Assembly (NCBI RefSeq): GCF_000149955.1
Contig: NC_030990.1
Coordinates: 3,895,482 to 3,959,481 of the forward strand
Source of the DNA: Fusarium oxysporum f. sp. lycopersici 4287
Taxonomy: Eukaryota; Ascomycota; Sordariomycetes; Hypocreales; Nectriaceae
DNA: 64,000 bases
Direction of reading: 5' to 3'
Under the pieces are notes generated by a model that had not been told where the DNA came from, ran no database searches, and was given only the letters and a program-made list of their open reading frames with translations. Made by a program: the position numbers and the translations under genes. Below, piece by piece: positions 11,359 through 22,548 of the stretch (position 1 is the first letter of the stretch; the number at the start of each line of letters is the position of its first letter).

Positions 11359-13801
11359 TCATCTTCTCTTACCACCGGCTCTTCCCTTTCCCTTGGGTTT
11401 GCTAGGAGCCGCGTCTTTTCCTCCCTCCTTAGTCGCCCGGCCCTTGGCCCTTGATTTGGCCTGTTCCTTATGTCGGGCCTTCATATCAGCCTCTGACGAC
11501 TTGCCCTTTCTCCACTCTCCGCCACCCTCGGCACGTAGTTGCTTTGCGTCAAGTCGTTTCTTATCCTTGTTGCTTAGCTTGCCCGTCTTCTTCTTCATCG
11601 CCTCTCTCATGCCGTTAAGCTCATCTTTGCCAGCTTGCTTGGACTGCTTCTTGTCGTGTTCAGACTCGAACCATGTTCGCCTAGGTCGTCCCTTGATCTC
11701 AGCCTCATGCTGGATGAGGTTCTCGCCCTTCTTGACTTGCATCTCGACATGGGCGAGCTGCTTCTCTTCCTTTTCTTCTTGCATGATCTCCTCGATTTCA
11801 TCATCCATCTCGTCGATCTGTGCTTGAAGAGCGTCAACCTCTGCAGCCTCAATCTGTCGGCTGACAATCTTGGCACCTTGGGCCTTGCCAGCCTTCACAG
11901 CAGCCTTGACGACCTTGCGGTCTGTCTCAGAAGCTAATGTCAAAGCAGTACCCTTGCGACCAGCACGAGCTGTTCGACCAACTCTGTGGACGTAGATTTC
12001 TAATGACTGAGGCGCTTCGTAGTTGATGACGGTATCGACGCCTTTGATATCAAGACCACGGGAAGCAAGATCGGTGGCTAATAAGTACGCCACCTTGCCG
12101 TCTCGGAAGTCCTCAACACTTGAGATACGCTAAACAGAGTCAGTGATGGTCATAGCTGTAAATCGGAATAAGACTAACCTGTGTTTGGTTCATGCTACCG
12201 TGAAGCTCAGCGCATGAGAGACCGAGTAAGCCAAAGATAATTCGAGCTCGATGAGCTTCCTTCTTTTGTCGGAAGAAGATAATAACTCGCTCCTTGTAGA
12301 GGTTCTTGCAAACATGTGCCAGGTAACCCATTCGCTTCTCCTCTCGGCCAGGGCGCAGGCGAACGAATTCTTGCACCAGTGTAGTAACAGTCTTCTTCTG
12401 AGAATCCACCATAACCCTAGCAGGTTTGTTAAGGCCGATCTTGATAAGACGGTCGACAGTCGATGTCATGGTAGCGGAGAAGAGCATAGTTTGTCGTGAC
12501 TTGGGGAGTGTTGTGAGAATTTCGTTAAGTTCGTCGGCAAAACCGTCCTCAAGCATACGATCAGCTTCATCAAGGACCATAATCTCAACAGTGTCAACGC
12601 TGAAGCTGGCAGAGTTTCGCATGTGATCAATGAAACGACCAGGAGTAGCAATAATAACATCTGGGCGCAACTTCAGCTCAACCTCCTGGGCCTTGAGACT
12701 CAGACCACCGACAGCAAGGGTGAACTTGATATCAGTGAAGGCAGCAAGCTTTGTGGCTACAGCGTGACATTGGATAGCCAATTCACGAGTAGGAGTAAGA
12801 ACAACGACACGGGTGGTGGGAATCTTCTTGGGTCGATATAGCAAACGCTCCAGAATAGGAACGATAAAGGCACCAGTCTTTCCGGAACCAGTGACAGCAC
12901 CACCGACAAGATCTTTACCCATAAGCGCAATAGGAATTGACTTGGCCTGAATGGGCGTAGGCTTGGAGAATCCTACTGTAGCAAGACCACGGAGAATTGG
13001 ACGTGACAGAGACATGGCCTGGAAAGACGAGGCACTCTTCTTGCCAGATGCCTCCTCTTCCTCCGGGGCGAAGAAAGCCTTTCGCTTCGCTTCCTCCTCG
13101 GCGTCCTCCTCATCGTCGCTATCTTCGGAAGCATCGTCATCTGGGTGTCCTGTGGGAGTAGCGACAGAGTCGTTGTCCGATGCAGCATCATCATCGTCTT
13201 CCACGTCCTCATCCTCATCCTCATCCTTGTCTTCAGCTCCAGATTCATCCTCATCATCTTCGTTCTTCTCGTCACCGGATTCCTCAACATCAGAAGCAAC
13301 GTTCATACCGAATGCGTCGTCTGCGAGAACCTCGTCATCATCGTCATCCAGATCAACGTCCATGGCCTCGTTCTCTTCAGCATCGACAGTCTCTTCGGGG
13401 TCAGATTTGCCAAGCTTCTTTTCGCGACGCCTTCGAATAATCTCATCCAGATCAACACCCTTCTTTTCAACGGCCATACCCTTCTTTGCGCCATCGAAAC
13501 CCCATCCCTCGAATTCTACTGTACCAAGGTCGGCAGCTTCCTCAGCGCCAAACTCGAATTCGGAGTCCATGGCACCATCGTCGTCATCATTGAATCCCCA
13601 AATGCCCTCTACGCCATTCTCCTCCTCGTCATCTTCAGGACTGGCTGCACGCTTTGACTTCTTTGACTTTTTGCTGGTCTTGGCCTTCTTCTTGGGAGGT
13701 TCCGCGGTCACTTCCTCCTCCTCGACAGGAATATCGTCATTGTCGTCAATTGTAAAGATGAAATCGTCTTGCGCGGGTTTTCGCTTCTGCAAGTGCGCCA
13801 T
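11359..13801 (-). CDS. DRS1: DEAD-box RNA helicase for 60S ribosome assembly
   Basis: Orthologue of Drs1, a nucleolar ATP-dependent helicase needed for 27S pre-rRNA processing and 60S assembly. Two exons (13801-12179 and 12129-11359, intron 50 nt, GTTAGT donor, TTTAG acceptor) give 797 residues; yeast Drs1 is 752. The N-terminus has Lys-rich nuclear targeting stretches and about 150 residues of Asp/Glu-rich acidic sequence. The core shows a Q motif (GFSKPTPIQ), motif I VTGSGKT near residue 303, PTRELA, TPGRF, motif II DEAD near 409, SAT near 444, and motif [12 protein letters not shown] in exon 2. The tail is a basic coiled coil (Lys/Arg/Glu-rich). Splicing keeps the frame at [16 protein letters not shown]. 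It is head to head with the EB1 gene. Confidence 0.95.
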
Positions 13802-14390
13802 CTTATCGGATTAAAAGGCACTCGTACAGCTCTTCTATCAAGATTTGCAGACGCGACAGAAGCAGTGGGGCACCTTTCGCTGCAAATCTCGAACTTTTTT
13901 TTCTGCCGCTTCTCGAAATTTTGGCGGTGAGAGCTTGCAACTTTACCAAGCGATGGGCTGCTCAACACGTGACTCCACTGGCAGGAGCCAGCTATAGGGG
14001 ACGTAGCGGGGGGTAGGAGGGGTTCTAGCGTTGCGGTACGTGGCGGTACGTGGCGGTACCTTCTGTACCAAACACAATCAGCAATAACACGGCGGATGCG
14101 CTGGTCCCTCTGGGTACCCCCCACCAATGGCCGGTTGGTTGATTGGGCGACAGGCTACCCATGAACAACTTCGTGGAATCAGCGCGAAGACGGTTGCTTT
14201 TAATTTCTCCCCAACTTAACCCGACGAACGCAATCTCCTTAGCTTCCCTTTTGCGCCTTCGTTCAGTTTGTTTTCTTTTCTCGACTCGATATCCTCTAGA
14301 AACGAACGCCTTTCGTCTTTCTCCTACGTCGCTTGTTTGCGCTCTCACAATTCCGAATAATAAATCACACCCTACAACAATCAGTTCAAA
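13802..14390. promoter_or_regulatory. Bidirectional promoter of DRS1 and the EB1 gene
   Basis: A 589-bp space between two divergent starts, so both promoters must lie here. The EB1 side is C/T-rich and the middle contains a short tandem repeat (14031-14060). No protein gene is visible. Confidence 0.6.
14031..14060. repeat. Three tandem 10-bp units in the shared promoter
   Basis: Three consecutive near-identical units based on TGGCGGTACG: the first lacks one G (14032-14040), the second is complete, the third ends in CC. The position between two divergent housekeeping genes makes a protein-binding role possible. Confidence 0.7.
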
Positions 14391-15480
14391 ATGGGCGAGT
14401 CGAGGTTGGTGATGCCTTCTGGAGCTGTTCACAAGACAGCTACCTCCAAATATTGTTTACATACTAATGCATAACATTGCAGACAAGAGCTTGTTGCATG
14501 GCTTAACAGCCTGCTTCAGCTTAACATCACCAAGGTTGAGCAATGCGGTACTGGGTGAGTCCATCCATCTTTTGTTTGCCCCGCCCCCTCGTCACGGATC
14601 GCTGCGTTTTGTTGCACCATGCCATGATCGAAGCAACGGATTATAAACAACACCAAACAACCCCGCGATCGCTATCACGACCACTTTCAGGAAGCCTCAC
14701 ATGTCATTCCTGATCTATACAACCACCACACGAGCACGCATCATCATCTTCATCATGACACTTTCTAACACCGCCTTTCTAGTGCTGCCCTCTGCCAGGT
14801 TTTTGACAGTATCTACATGGACGTCCCCATGTCCAAGGTCAAGTTCAATGTGAACTCGGAATACTTGTATATTCAAAATTTCAAGGTCTTGCAAAGTCAG
14901 TCATTTCTTTTACACTTTTGCCAACGAACAACATGCTGACGTGTCTTCAGACACCTTTACCAAGCACCAGATTGACAAGCCTATTCCTGTCTCCGCACTT
15001 ATCAAGTGCAAGATGCAGGACAACCTCGAGTTTCTCCAGTGGACAAAGCGATTTTGGGATCTTAACTTCCCCGACCACGAGTACGATGCCGTTGCCCGCC
15101 GAAAAGGTGGCTCAATGCCTCCCGCTGCCGCCGCACCCCGACCTGCTGCTAGCACTGGCGCCGCTCGCCGTGTGGGTAGCGGTACCCCCAGTGGTGGACC
15201 CCGAGTTGCAAAGGCCGCTGGACCCGCTACCGCAGCTCTTCAGCAAGAAAATGCCACATTGAAGGAGACTGTCACAGGCCTGGAGAGGGAACGAGATTTC
15301 TACTTCAGCAAGTTGCGGGATATTGAGCTACTTGTCCAACAGGCTGTTGATGAGGACCCGGAGCTGGAGAAACAAGAGGATGGCCTCGTAAAGCAGATCC
15401 AAACTATCCTTTACTCAACGGAGGAAGGATTCGAGATTCCTGCTGAGGGCGAGGGTCTCGATGACCAAGAGACCTTTTAA
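14391..15480 (+). CDS. BIM1: EB1-family microtubule plus-end binding protein
   Basis: EB1/Bim1/Mal3 orthologue that tracks growing microtubule ends and recruits partners. Four exons (14391-14404, 14483-14554, 14783-14895, 14951-15480) give 242 residues. The N-terminal calponin-homology domain is plain: RQELVAWLNSLLQLN, KVEQCGTGAALCQ, FKVLQNTFTKHQIDKPIPV and LIKCKMQDNLEFLQW. A short Ala/Pro/Gly-rich linker (about residues 125-165) follows, then the EB1 dimer domain (LERERDFYFSKLRDIELL) and an acidic end. The protein ends in QETF rather than the classic EEY/F motif, common in fungi. The first exon is only 14 nt and the second intron is unusually long (228 nt). It shares its promoter with DRS1. 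Very confident in the family and exon joins. Confidence 0.96.
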
Positions 15481-17567
15481 ACTTGTTGATGGCATCGAAG
15501 GCTGGAAGATGTACTTAACGCGACCACGATTTGGGTTGGGGTGACACACTGGTTTCTCTGGCACGAGTTAAACAGGGCATGGATATGGAGTTGTGACCCA
15601 AAACCTTTGGGGAGGGAGTTCGCTGAGCTGATGGAGGACAAGATTTGGCTCTAGAAGCGAAGATTGTCTCTGTACTTGTTCTGGGGCTCGCATAGAGTAC
15701 TCGAGAATGAGGGTAAAAATTGATCTTGTTGGACACTCGAGCTTGTGTCGCCGTGTTTCGAGTAACGTTATGGCCAGCAAATGGGAGCGGGACGGACCGA
15801 GACCATGGAAGTCAAAGTCAAACTTGGGAAGTATAGAAACAAGCATGGCTGAGTTGACATGTTAGAGTAATGTGATGACTTTGTACATAAACTGTCGAGA
15901 TACCCAAAGTATACATTGTTTGGGCTGGAGTGATATAAATGATATTCAATCTGACAGCCTGTGGGATAATATGTTGCTAATACACTTTAAGAGCTAGGCG
16001 AACAATTGTCCCTAAGAGTTCTGCCAAATTCCAGATTGTCAGAGCTATAGGGTCGATTTACAGAATAATAAGAATACGCTCAAGCACAGGAGACTGTGGC
16101 CTATTATCAAGCCAGACCCGTTATGTATGCCAACAGAACCTTGGGATTCTGCGATAAATGCTGGGTATTCCTGTAAGGCTATGATATGAATGAGTTCAGT
16201 CCCTCCCCTTGTACAATATCCAAATTGTCTTTGCTCCTCCAAGTCTTGCTATCACTGATGTAAGACTCTCGGATATTACCAAGGCCATTCGATCTTTGAG
16301 GTATGTTTGTTGATATAGTTTCACGGTCTATATTGAAGAACGGATTCGAGAGAATGTAGGTGCGATCAAAGCCTCTTTTGGCTGTTCTATCAAGGCCGCC
16401 AAAGAGGTAGCATCATATATGAGATGTAATTTGGAGCCTGGGAACAATGGCGCTTGATGCCTGAAGCGATTTTGCCACGAAACTATGAAGTGCTTGTTCA
16501 AGTCAAATGTTTCGTAGTCAGAAATCCTTTCATGTCACCTATGATCAGGTATCGAACATCAACATGATGGCATTATAAAGATAAGTGCATGATTCGAGAT
16601 CATGCTTGGGGGCTTATGTATGGTGCTGTATCAGCCGATTATGGGAGGACTTGCTTAATGTCAAGTTACATTATCAGCCAGTTTAGTGATGTCGGAATTC
16701 AGGTAGTTACAATTACAAAAGAGGCGTATATCGTTCGACTAATACTAATTAAGGCAGACTATGGTAGTAATAGCTCATGGGTTTCAGCCATGGCCGCTCA
16801 ATTAAAACATTCTTTGACTTACACAACCAACATATTTGCTGGCGAATTTGTGATTATCAGGAATATCTATGCTCTTTGCTCCAGCTGTAGACATGACTCA
16901 CATGCCTCAGCCATGGGAAGCTCCGAAGCCAGAGGTACCTTGAAATTCATCATCATTACGAAAATAAACGACTGACGGGTATCAGAGAGTATTGGCGCAT
17001 AGATAGTGGTTATTTAAATTATGTTCCAATACCAATTTGATAAACCACAGTTGTAAAGTGACACTCTGCCAAGTTTGGAGCATACACAACTCTTTGGACA
17101 AAAGACCACGTGTAATAAGATCAGAGCTAAATCTTCTTCATCAATGCTATCACCATGATAGGTCATCATGAGTTCTCACATGACTTTGTTCACATTGCAT
17201 TGTGAGGCTCAAAGGCCTTTACTTCAAATGTGGATCACTCTGCCAACAGGTCGCATGCGCAGCCAATTGTAGTTTAGTGCCGCCAATTGCCGAGCACCGT
17301 GACCTTCACCGACGGTCAGCCACCAGCACTAAAACACAGCCTGGACATGCATAATAAGCTGTACGAATACGTCAGGCAGCTTCTTTTGATAGACGCCATG
17401 ACCATGACGCATTTATCGTCTTTCATGTCTTAATTTACACAATCAACATTCGCCGTTCAACCACGTAACAGGCGAACATCAATATCATTTTCTTTCATAC
17501 TTTTCATCTGAATCGAGAACCATTCTACAGTACCGATTATCATCACTACAACCAAGCTTCAATCAAT
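15481..17567. other. Two-kilobase intergenic region
   Basis: Contains the EB1 3' UTR, then AT-rich sequence with only short non-conserved-looking open frames, and at the right end the promoter and leader of VAM7 (CATC/AACC-rich, 17440-17567). No RNA gene or repeat was recognised. Confidence 0.4.
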
Positions 17568-18653
17568 ATGGCACCGCCGCCAGAAATCGCCATTCCTTCA
17601 ACGAGCGTTTCCAACGAAGGCTCCAAGAAACCTTACACACTCTACAATATCACACTTCGACTCCCTCTGCGATCCTTTGTCGTTCAAAAGCGGTACTCAG
17701 ACTTCGATGCTCTCCACCAGGCTCTGACGCAACAAGTTGGCGCTCCGCCACCAGAACCTCTACCAGCGAAACACTGGCTGAAGTCGACTGTCAACTCAGT
17801 CGAATTGACCCGAGACCGCCAGGTAGGACTCGAGAAATATCTACGAGCGATTGCGGAATCGCCCGATCGACGATGGCGTGATACATCAGCTTGGAGAGCC
17901 TTCCTGAACCTACCAAGCTCGAGCACAACCAACTCGGCGATATCAGCGGGCGGCATGATTAAGAATGCGGTCGCTGGTGCTGCTGATCCGGGAACATGGC
18001 TGGATATTCATCGAGACTTGAAGCAGAATCTTCACGAGGCTAGACAATGCCTGTCGCGGCGAGATGCTGCTGTTGATAATGGCAATTCAACGGCCGCCGC
18101 GGAAGCGGGCGCAGCGGCCAAAAGGGTTCTCGTCCGAAGTGGAACGTTGATCGCAACACTTGCGGATGGACTACGAAAGATACAAGAGTCAAAACGACTG
18201 GGCGAGGGTGAGCTGCGGCGTCGCCGGGATCTGGTTTCCCAAGCCCGCATGGAACGCGAGGGCTTAGATAAGCTCTCCAACAGTATGCCCAATTCCACAT
18301 CAGCTTCAGGAAGAGGCGGCTTAAGTCAAGGCCAGGCCTCAGCAACCGACAAAGCTGGACTACTGAAGGGAGGTCGTCCTGCTGGTCGTGTTCTAGGTGC
18401 TCCTTTACCAGAGACTGATAAGACACGGGAATTGGGTAACGAAGGAGTACTGCAGCTGCAAAAGGAGGAGATGCAAAACCAAGATCTTGCTGTTGAACAG
18501 CTTACTGCAGTCATTCGACGACAAAGAGAGATGGGCGAGCGAATCCATGAAGAGGTCGAAGATCAGATTCGTCTACTAGATGAACTGGACCAGGACACCG
18601 ATCGCACAGGGGCTAAACTGAAGGTCGCGAACAACCGGATCAAGAAGATGTGA
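17568..18653 (+). CDS. VAM7: Vacuolar SNARE with PX domain
   Basis: Vam7-type soluble Qc-SNARE that drives homotypic vacuole fusion with the HOPS complex. One uninterrupted exon of 361 residues; yeast Vam7 is 316. The PX domain that binds phosphatidylinositol 3-phosphate spans about residues 5-115 (YTLYNITLRLPLRSFVVQKR with YSDFDALHQAL, then RQVGLEKYLRAIA). The middle is helical and Gly/Ser-rich. The SNARE coiled coil is at the C-terminus, about residues 300-357 (EEMQNQDLAVEQL to LKVANNRIKKM), with a Gln in the central layer (VEDQIRLLDEL). There is no transmembrane anchor, as expected for Vam7. The start is the first ATG after a CA-rich leader. Confidence 0.92.
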   Translation: MAPPPEIAIPSTSVSNEGSKKPYTLYNITLRLPLRSFVVQKRYSDFDALHQALTQQVGAPPPEPLPAKHWLKSTVNSVELTRDRQVGLEKYLRAIAESPDRRWRDTSAWRAFLNLPSSSTTNSAISAGGMIKNAVAGAADPGTWLDIHRDLKQNLHEARQCLSRRDAAVDNGNSTAAAEAGAAAKRVLVRSGTLIATLADGLRKIQESKRLGEGELRRRRDLVSQARMEREGLDKLSNSMPNSTSASGRGGLSQGQASATDKAGLLKGGRPAGRVLGAPLPETDKTRELGNEGVLQLQKEEMQNQDLAVEQLTAVIRRQREMGERIHEEVEDQIRLLDELDQDTDRTGAKLKVANNRIKKM

Positions 18654-21600
18654 CAGCTACCTCTCTTGCTACTGGTAAAGCTGGTTCTATTTGTAGTACA
18701 AGTCGCCGTTTGGTGGCTTTGGATTCTAAGGGTATTATCTAATGGGCTATCATGGGTTGCAGACATTGCGACATTCCTGGTACAGAATCGATGGGGAAGC
18801 GTTTGATATGGGCATGCAAGGCGTCTTGTGTGGCTTTGGATTTAATTGAATTGTTTGTTGGGTGCTTTATACACTGAACTGGTGTTTGTAAAGTAAAGTA
18901 ATAATAGATTGACAGGCAATGAACGCTGCTGAATGCATCACCGTTGAGAGCACATGGAAGTTTACGCAGCATTTGAAGTGAAACCTTGTTCCTTGTCTCA
19001 AGCAGATTATGTTGAGTTAATGTCACTAGGACCCTTTCTCCACAGACAGCCGTGTGTCTCATCCTTGAAGCGCGGATTTGGCTCAATCTCAAAGCCATTG
19101 TTTCTCATCACGCCTCGTGGTTTCTGGTAGTAGTCAACTACATCACATCGCAGTATCACCGTCACAATAGAAACAAAAAACACAAAACCTGCTTCGTAAA
19201 CAGATGATGCTACTCGACGGATTATCAGAATGGACAAGTCAAGCTCTACCTGGCGCGCCGGACCGTTCCACGTTGCATGAGGATGGGCCTGGGTTGGGTT
19301 GCAGATGGTACCACAGAGGTACATTGAGGTGACTTAAGTCTGTCACTTCAGTCCACCAAAACGAACAAGGTGACAACCTTCGAGCGATTTGAGTGTTGTC
19401 TGCAGCTCTACCAAATTAGCATCACATGAGAGAAATAAGTAAACAAATAACGTATTGTTATCTGCTCTCTTTTTTTTTTTTTTTTTTTTTTGTTGCTTCA
19501 GCATGAATTGGTTCAATCTGAGATCTGGCATCAGGCTCAGACACACAGTGGAATAACTGAGACTCAGACCGTCCCGCCCATCCTTTAGGCTCAAATTGTT
19601 AGTGGCGTAGCTACGTCACTAGCCGACGTCGTCAAGAACTTAGCGCGTTTTTCTTTTCTTTTTCCTGGGTTCAACAGTGTTGTATTTTGCTGATCTCTGG
19701 TTGCCAGGCAACGGCGAAATAAACGTGGTCAACTGGACGCTTTCGAGTCAGTCACCAATTGGTTGCACAAAAGGACTCGAATTGAACGAATTACAAGTCA
19801 TGATTGGAGCCACGCAGTGAATAATGCATGTTCTCGTAAAATTGATTACTTGCATTCAGAAGTGGCTGGGAAATTATGTTTGAAGATTCTCCGTAGAGAG
19901 AAAACAAAAAGAGGTGGGTGGTGGTGGATAGAGGGCCTCAGCGGTGAGGCGATGAACGGACATCCACTCCTCTTTTGCTTGGCACTGCGGAAGCTGCGGA
20001 CATTTCACGATGAATTGTGTCTCTTTCACAAATCATGGAAAGAAATAATGCACTGGTAAGCACTGAGACCCTTCGTAACAACTAATTTAGGCTTTGAAGA
20101 AGCAAACCCTCTGGGTTGCATCCAAGCGGCATGACGTCGGCAATTGGTCTCCTCCAAGAGAGTTTGCCGGCTTCAGGGACGAAACTCTAGACTTTTTTTT
20201 ACTACCACGGGAATCGGGGAAGTGGAAGTATAGTTGTTGACTTTTCTACTTTCACGAGAACAAGCACCGCATCCGTGGCATTGGTGCCGTAGTATCCGTA
20301 CCCCGTTGTACAATCTCTAATGTATGTAGCTGTGGGCAGGCAGTCGGCAAAAAAAGAAAAAAAAAAAAGAAGAAAAAAAAGAAAACAAGAGGAGGCCGCG
20401 GCATCGCATCTAAGCCGCAACAAGGGTATCGTGAGGCCTAGACCACGGATGCGGATATCAGTTACCTCAGCATTCAGAGCGGTGAAAATGCCGACATTGC
20501 TAGCTTGAAGTCTCTTTGCTGCGTTTTGTCGGTGACGACGTGCAAACTTTGCACATGTGGGTTGACAGGCGGTATCGAAGCTTGGACTTTTTACCCACGA
20601 GCTGTGGAACTGGGATCAAGTGTCTTGTTGCCGATGCGGGAGATATCACGGATGTTGCTCGACGACAGATATCTGCTTTGGGGCGGGGAATGCATACGAG
20701 ATCCTGCAGTGGTTTTTTGGTCAAAACACTGAGGCAAAACACGCGTACATGCTGTGGGAAGAAAGCTGCACTGCTGCAGGACAAGAGAGCGATATCAATT
20801 GCAGCCCAATCGTTTCAAATCGTAGAGCTTGGATGCTTATCACGATACTGCTGCTGATGAGATCGACAGGCGGGGGCAGTCCCATTTGCTGCAGCGTGAA
20901 TTGGCCACGGAGTTACGAAGGAGCCAGATATCTTCAACTTCCCCTCTTTCTTGATCCTGGGCTCTCGCTTGTTCCACGTTCGAGCTCTGTTCTGTTCGTG
21001 CCTTTGATCCACAGGGTCCAGTCAATGCTTCTCGTGAATGCAAGCCATACGAGCTGCACAAGGACCTGTGCGAAGGAATAACCTTGAGAATAGAAGATGT
21101 TGAGAAGTTGACAAGCAGGGGAGACCCAGCTTTGAATGGTGTCATGTTCTGAGGGGAAATGAAGACGACGAACGCTGGGGGCTAAAAGGCCGCTCGACCG
21201 TTGGACCAGTGGAAGTAACGGAAATGACCATTGAAAAAGCATATCCAAAGTTCATGGATCGCAGGTATACCTCTCAATTCCTGTAAGGAATACCTCTCGG
21301 CTATCGACCTTCGATATATGTAAATCGGATATTGAGATCCTTTCACCCTGGGGAAGAAGCGAGATATCATGAGATCCCTCAAGATCAAACAAAGACAGAA
21401 CCTGGCCGTTTTGCCCATCAAAATGGAGTTGAACTGACACATCAAACTCATCTCATTCAACTGTCCACTCAGCCCAGTTCAAACATCGTACCACGAACGA
21501 GTGGCCTCGCCAAATTGCGTGTACACAAAAGCCGCCTTTCGAGTCGTTGAAAACCGCGGCATTGGATCCTGGTTCCTAGTCTCTCACAACTGATAGGTTG

Positions 21601-22548
21601 AGACATCTTTCTCGTTTCTGATACTATCCACCAGTCAAAAACCACGAGTGAGTGACGATGTCCAGGAAGTGGGGCTGATGAAGGCGTGCACCGCTGGCGG
21701 GGTGAAGTTTAGCGCGACTGGGCTAGCATTCAAGCGTCCCGTGGCCCTGGACTAACTGCAGAAGGCGCTGAAAGTACCTGCGATGTACTCGCGTACCTCC
21801 AGGCCCTCCACCCGTCCCGCCCGGGGCCACAGCGAACTTTCCTCAAAGTGGAAGTAAACAATTGGGGGGGTGGCTCTTCATGGTGCTTCCTTGCTCTCCT
21901 TCTTGTTCGCTGCCTCGACCTTGTCTTCTCTGCCTCCGCCTCCGCTCTCCATCTTCATCTCCACCAACGACCGCCGAGCCATTTTTCTCCTTTCCTCGTA
22001 ACTCTTAACATCCTAGTTTTTCTTTCCTCCTCTCGCTTGTGCGTCCCTGACCTGACCGACTCGCCGTTCAAACCTTCAGCATCTGCACAAAGTTGGAGCA
22101 AGTAGGGCATTGTCATTTTGTATCACAAGCGGTCGCTTCTGTTTCGTTGCTCTTTGTCCGATACTTTTTGCAGCGTCTCTTTTTGTGCTCGGGATCCTCG
22201 AGTAGATCCAATCCCCTGTACTCCCCATTTTGTCTTGCGTGAGTCCTGTCTTGTCCAACCTCGTTTCCTTTTGCCGTAACCTAGCCCCAGCCACTCGGGA
22301 ACGGAAGTTTTTGTCGACTCAATCCTCACTTCTCAACTTCAGTGGCTTTGCGAGGTTGCTGTTCATTATGCCAAAACATGTGGATGGCATTAGCTGACCT
22401 GCTCGTAGTTCCAATCACACTAAATAGCCTTAATGGCTTCCTCGACACTCCCCTAAACAATCGATTTCGTCAGCGTTTGCGACTCCAAAAACTCCATAGT
22501 CCGAGGAGCCAATATTAAAACACAACCTACTCGAGCTGACAGTCGAGA
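18654..22548. other. Long intergenic region (3.9 kb) with homopolymer tracts
   Basis: No convincing gene on either strand; the longest open frames (for example 20620-21081) have no domain-like content. The region includes a T22 tract, an A/G-rich tract around 20348-20395, and from about 21840 a strongly C/T-rich leader leading to the gene at 22549. A long 5' UTR, possibly with introns, is likely for that gene. A non-coding RNA is possible but unsupported. Confidence 0.45.
19470..19491. repeat. T22 homopolymer
   Basis: Uninterrupted run of 22 T in an AT-rich intergenic region. Such tracts are often nucleosome-free and variable in length. Confidence 0.9.

Noticed and set aside
12951..13814. 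Plus-strand Ser-rich frame of 287 codons over DRS1
   Set aside because: Complement of the acidic Asp/Glu-rich segment of DRS1.
20620..21081. A 153-codon frame in the long intergenic region
   Set aside because: Cys/Ser-rich, overlapped by open frames on both strands, no conserved look.
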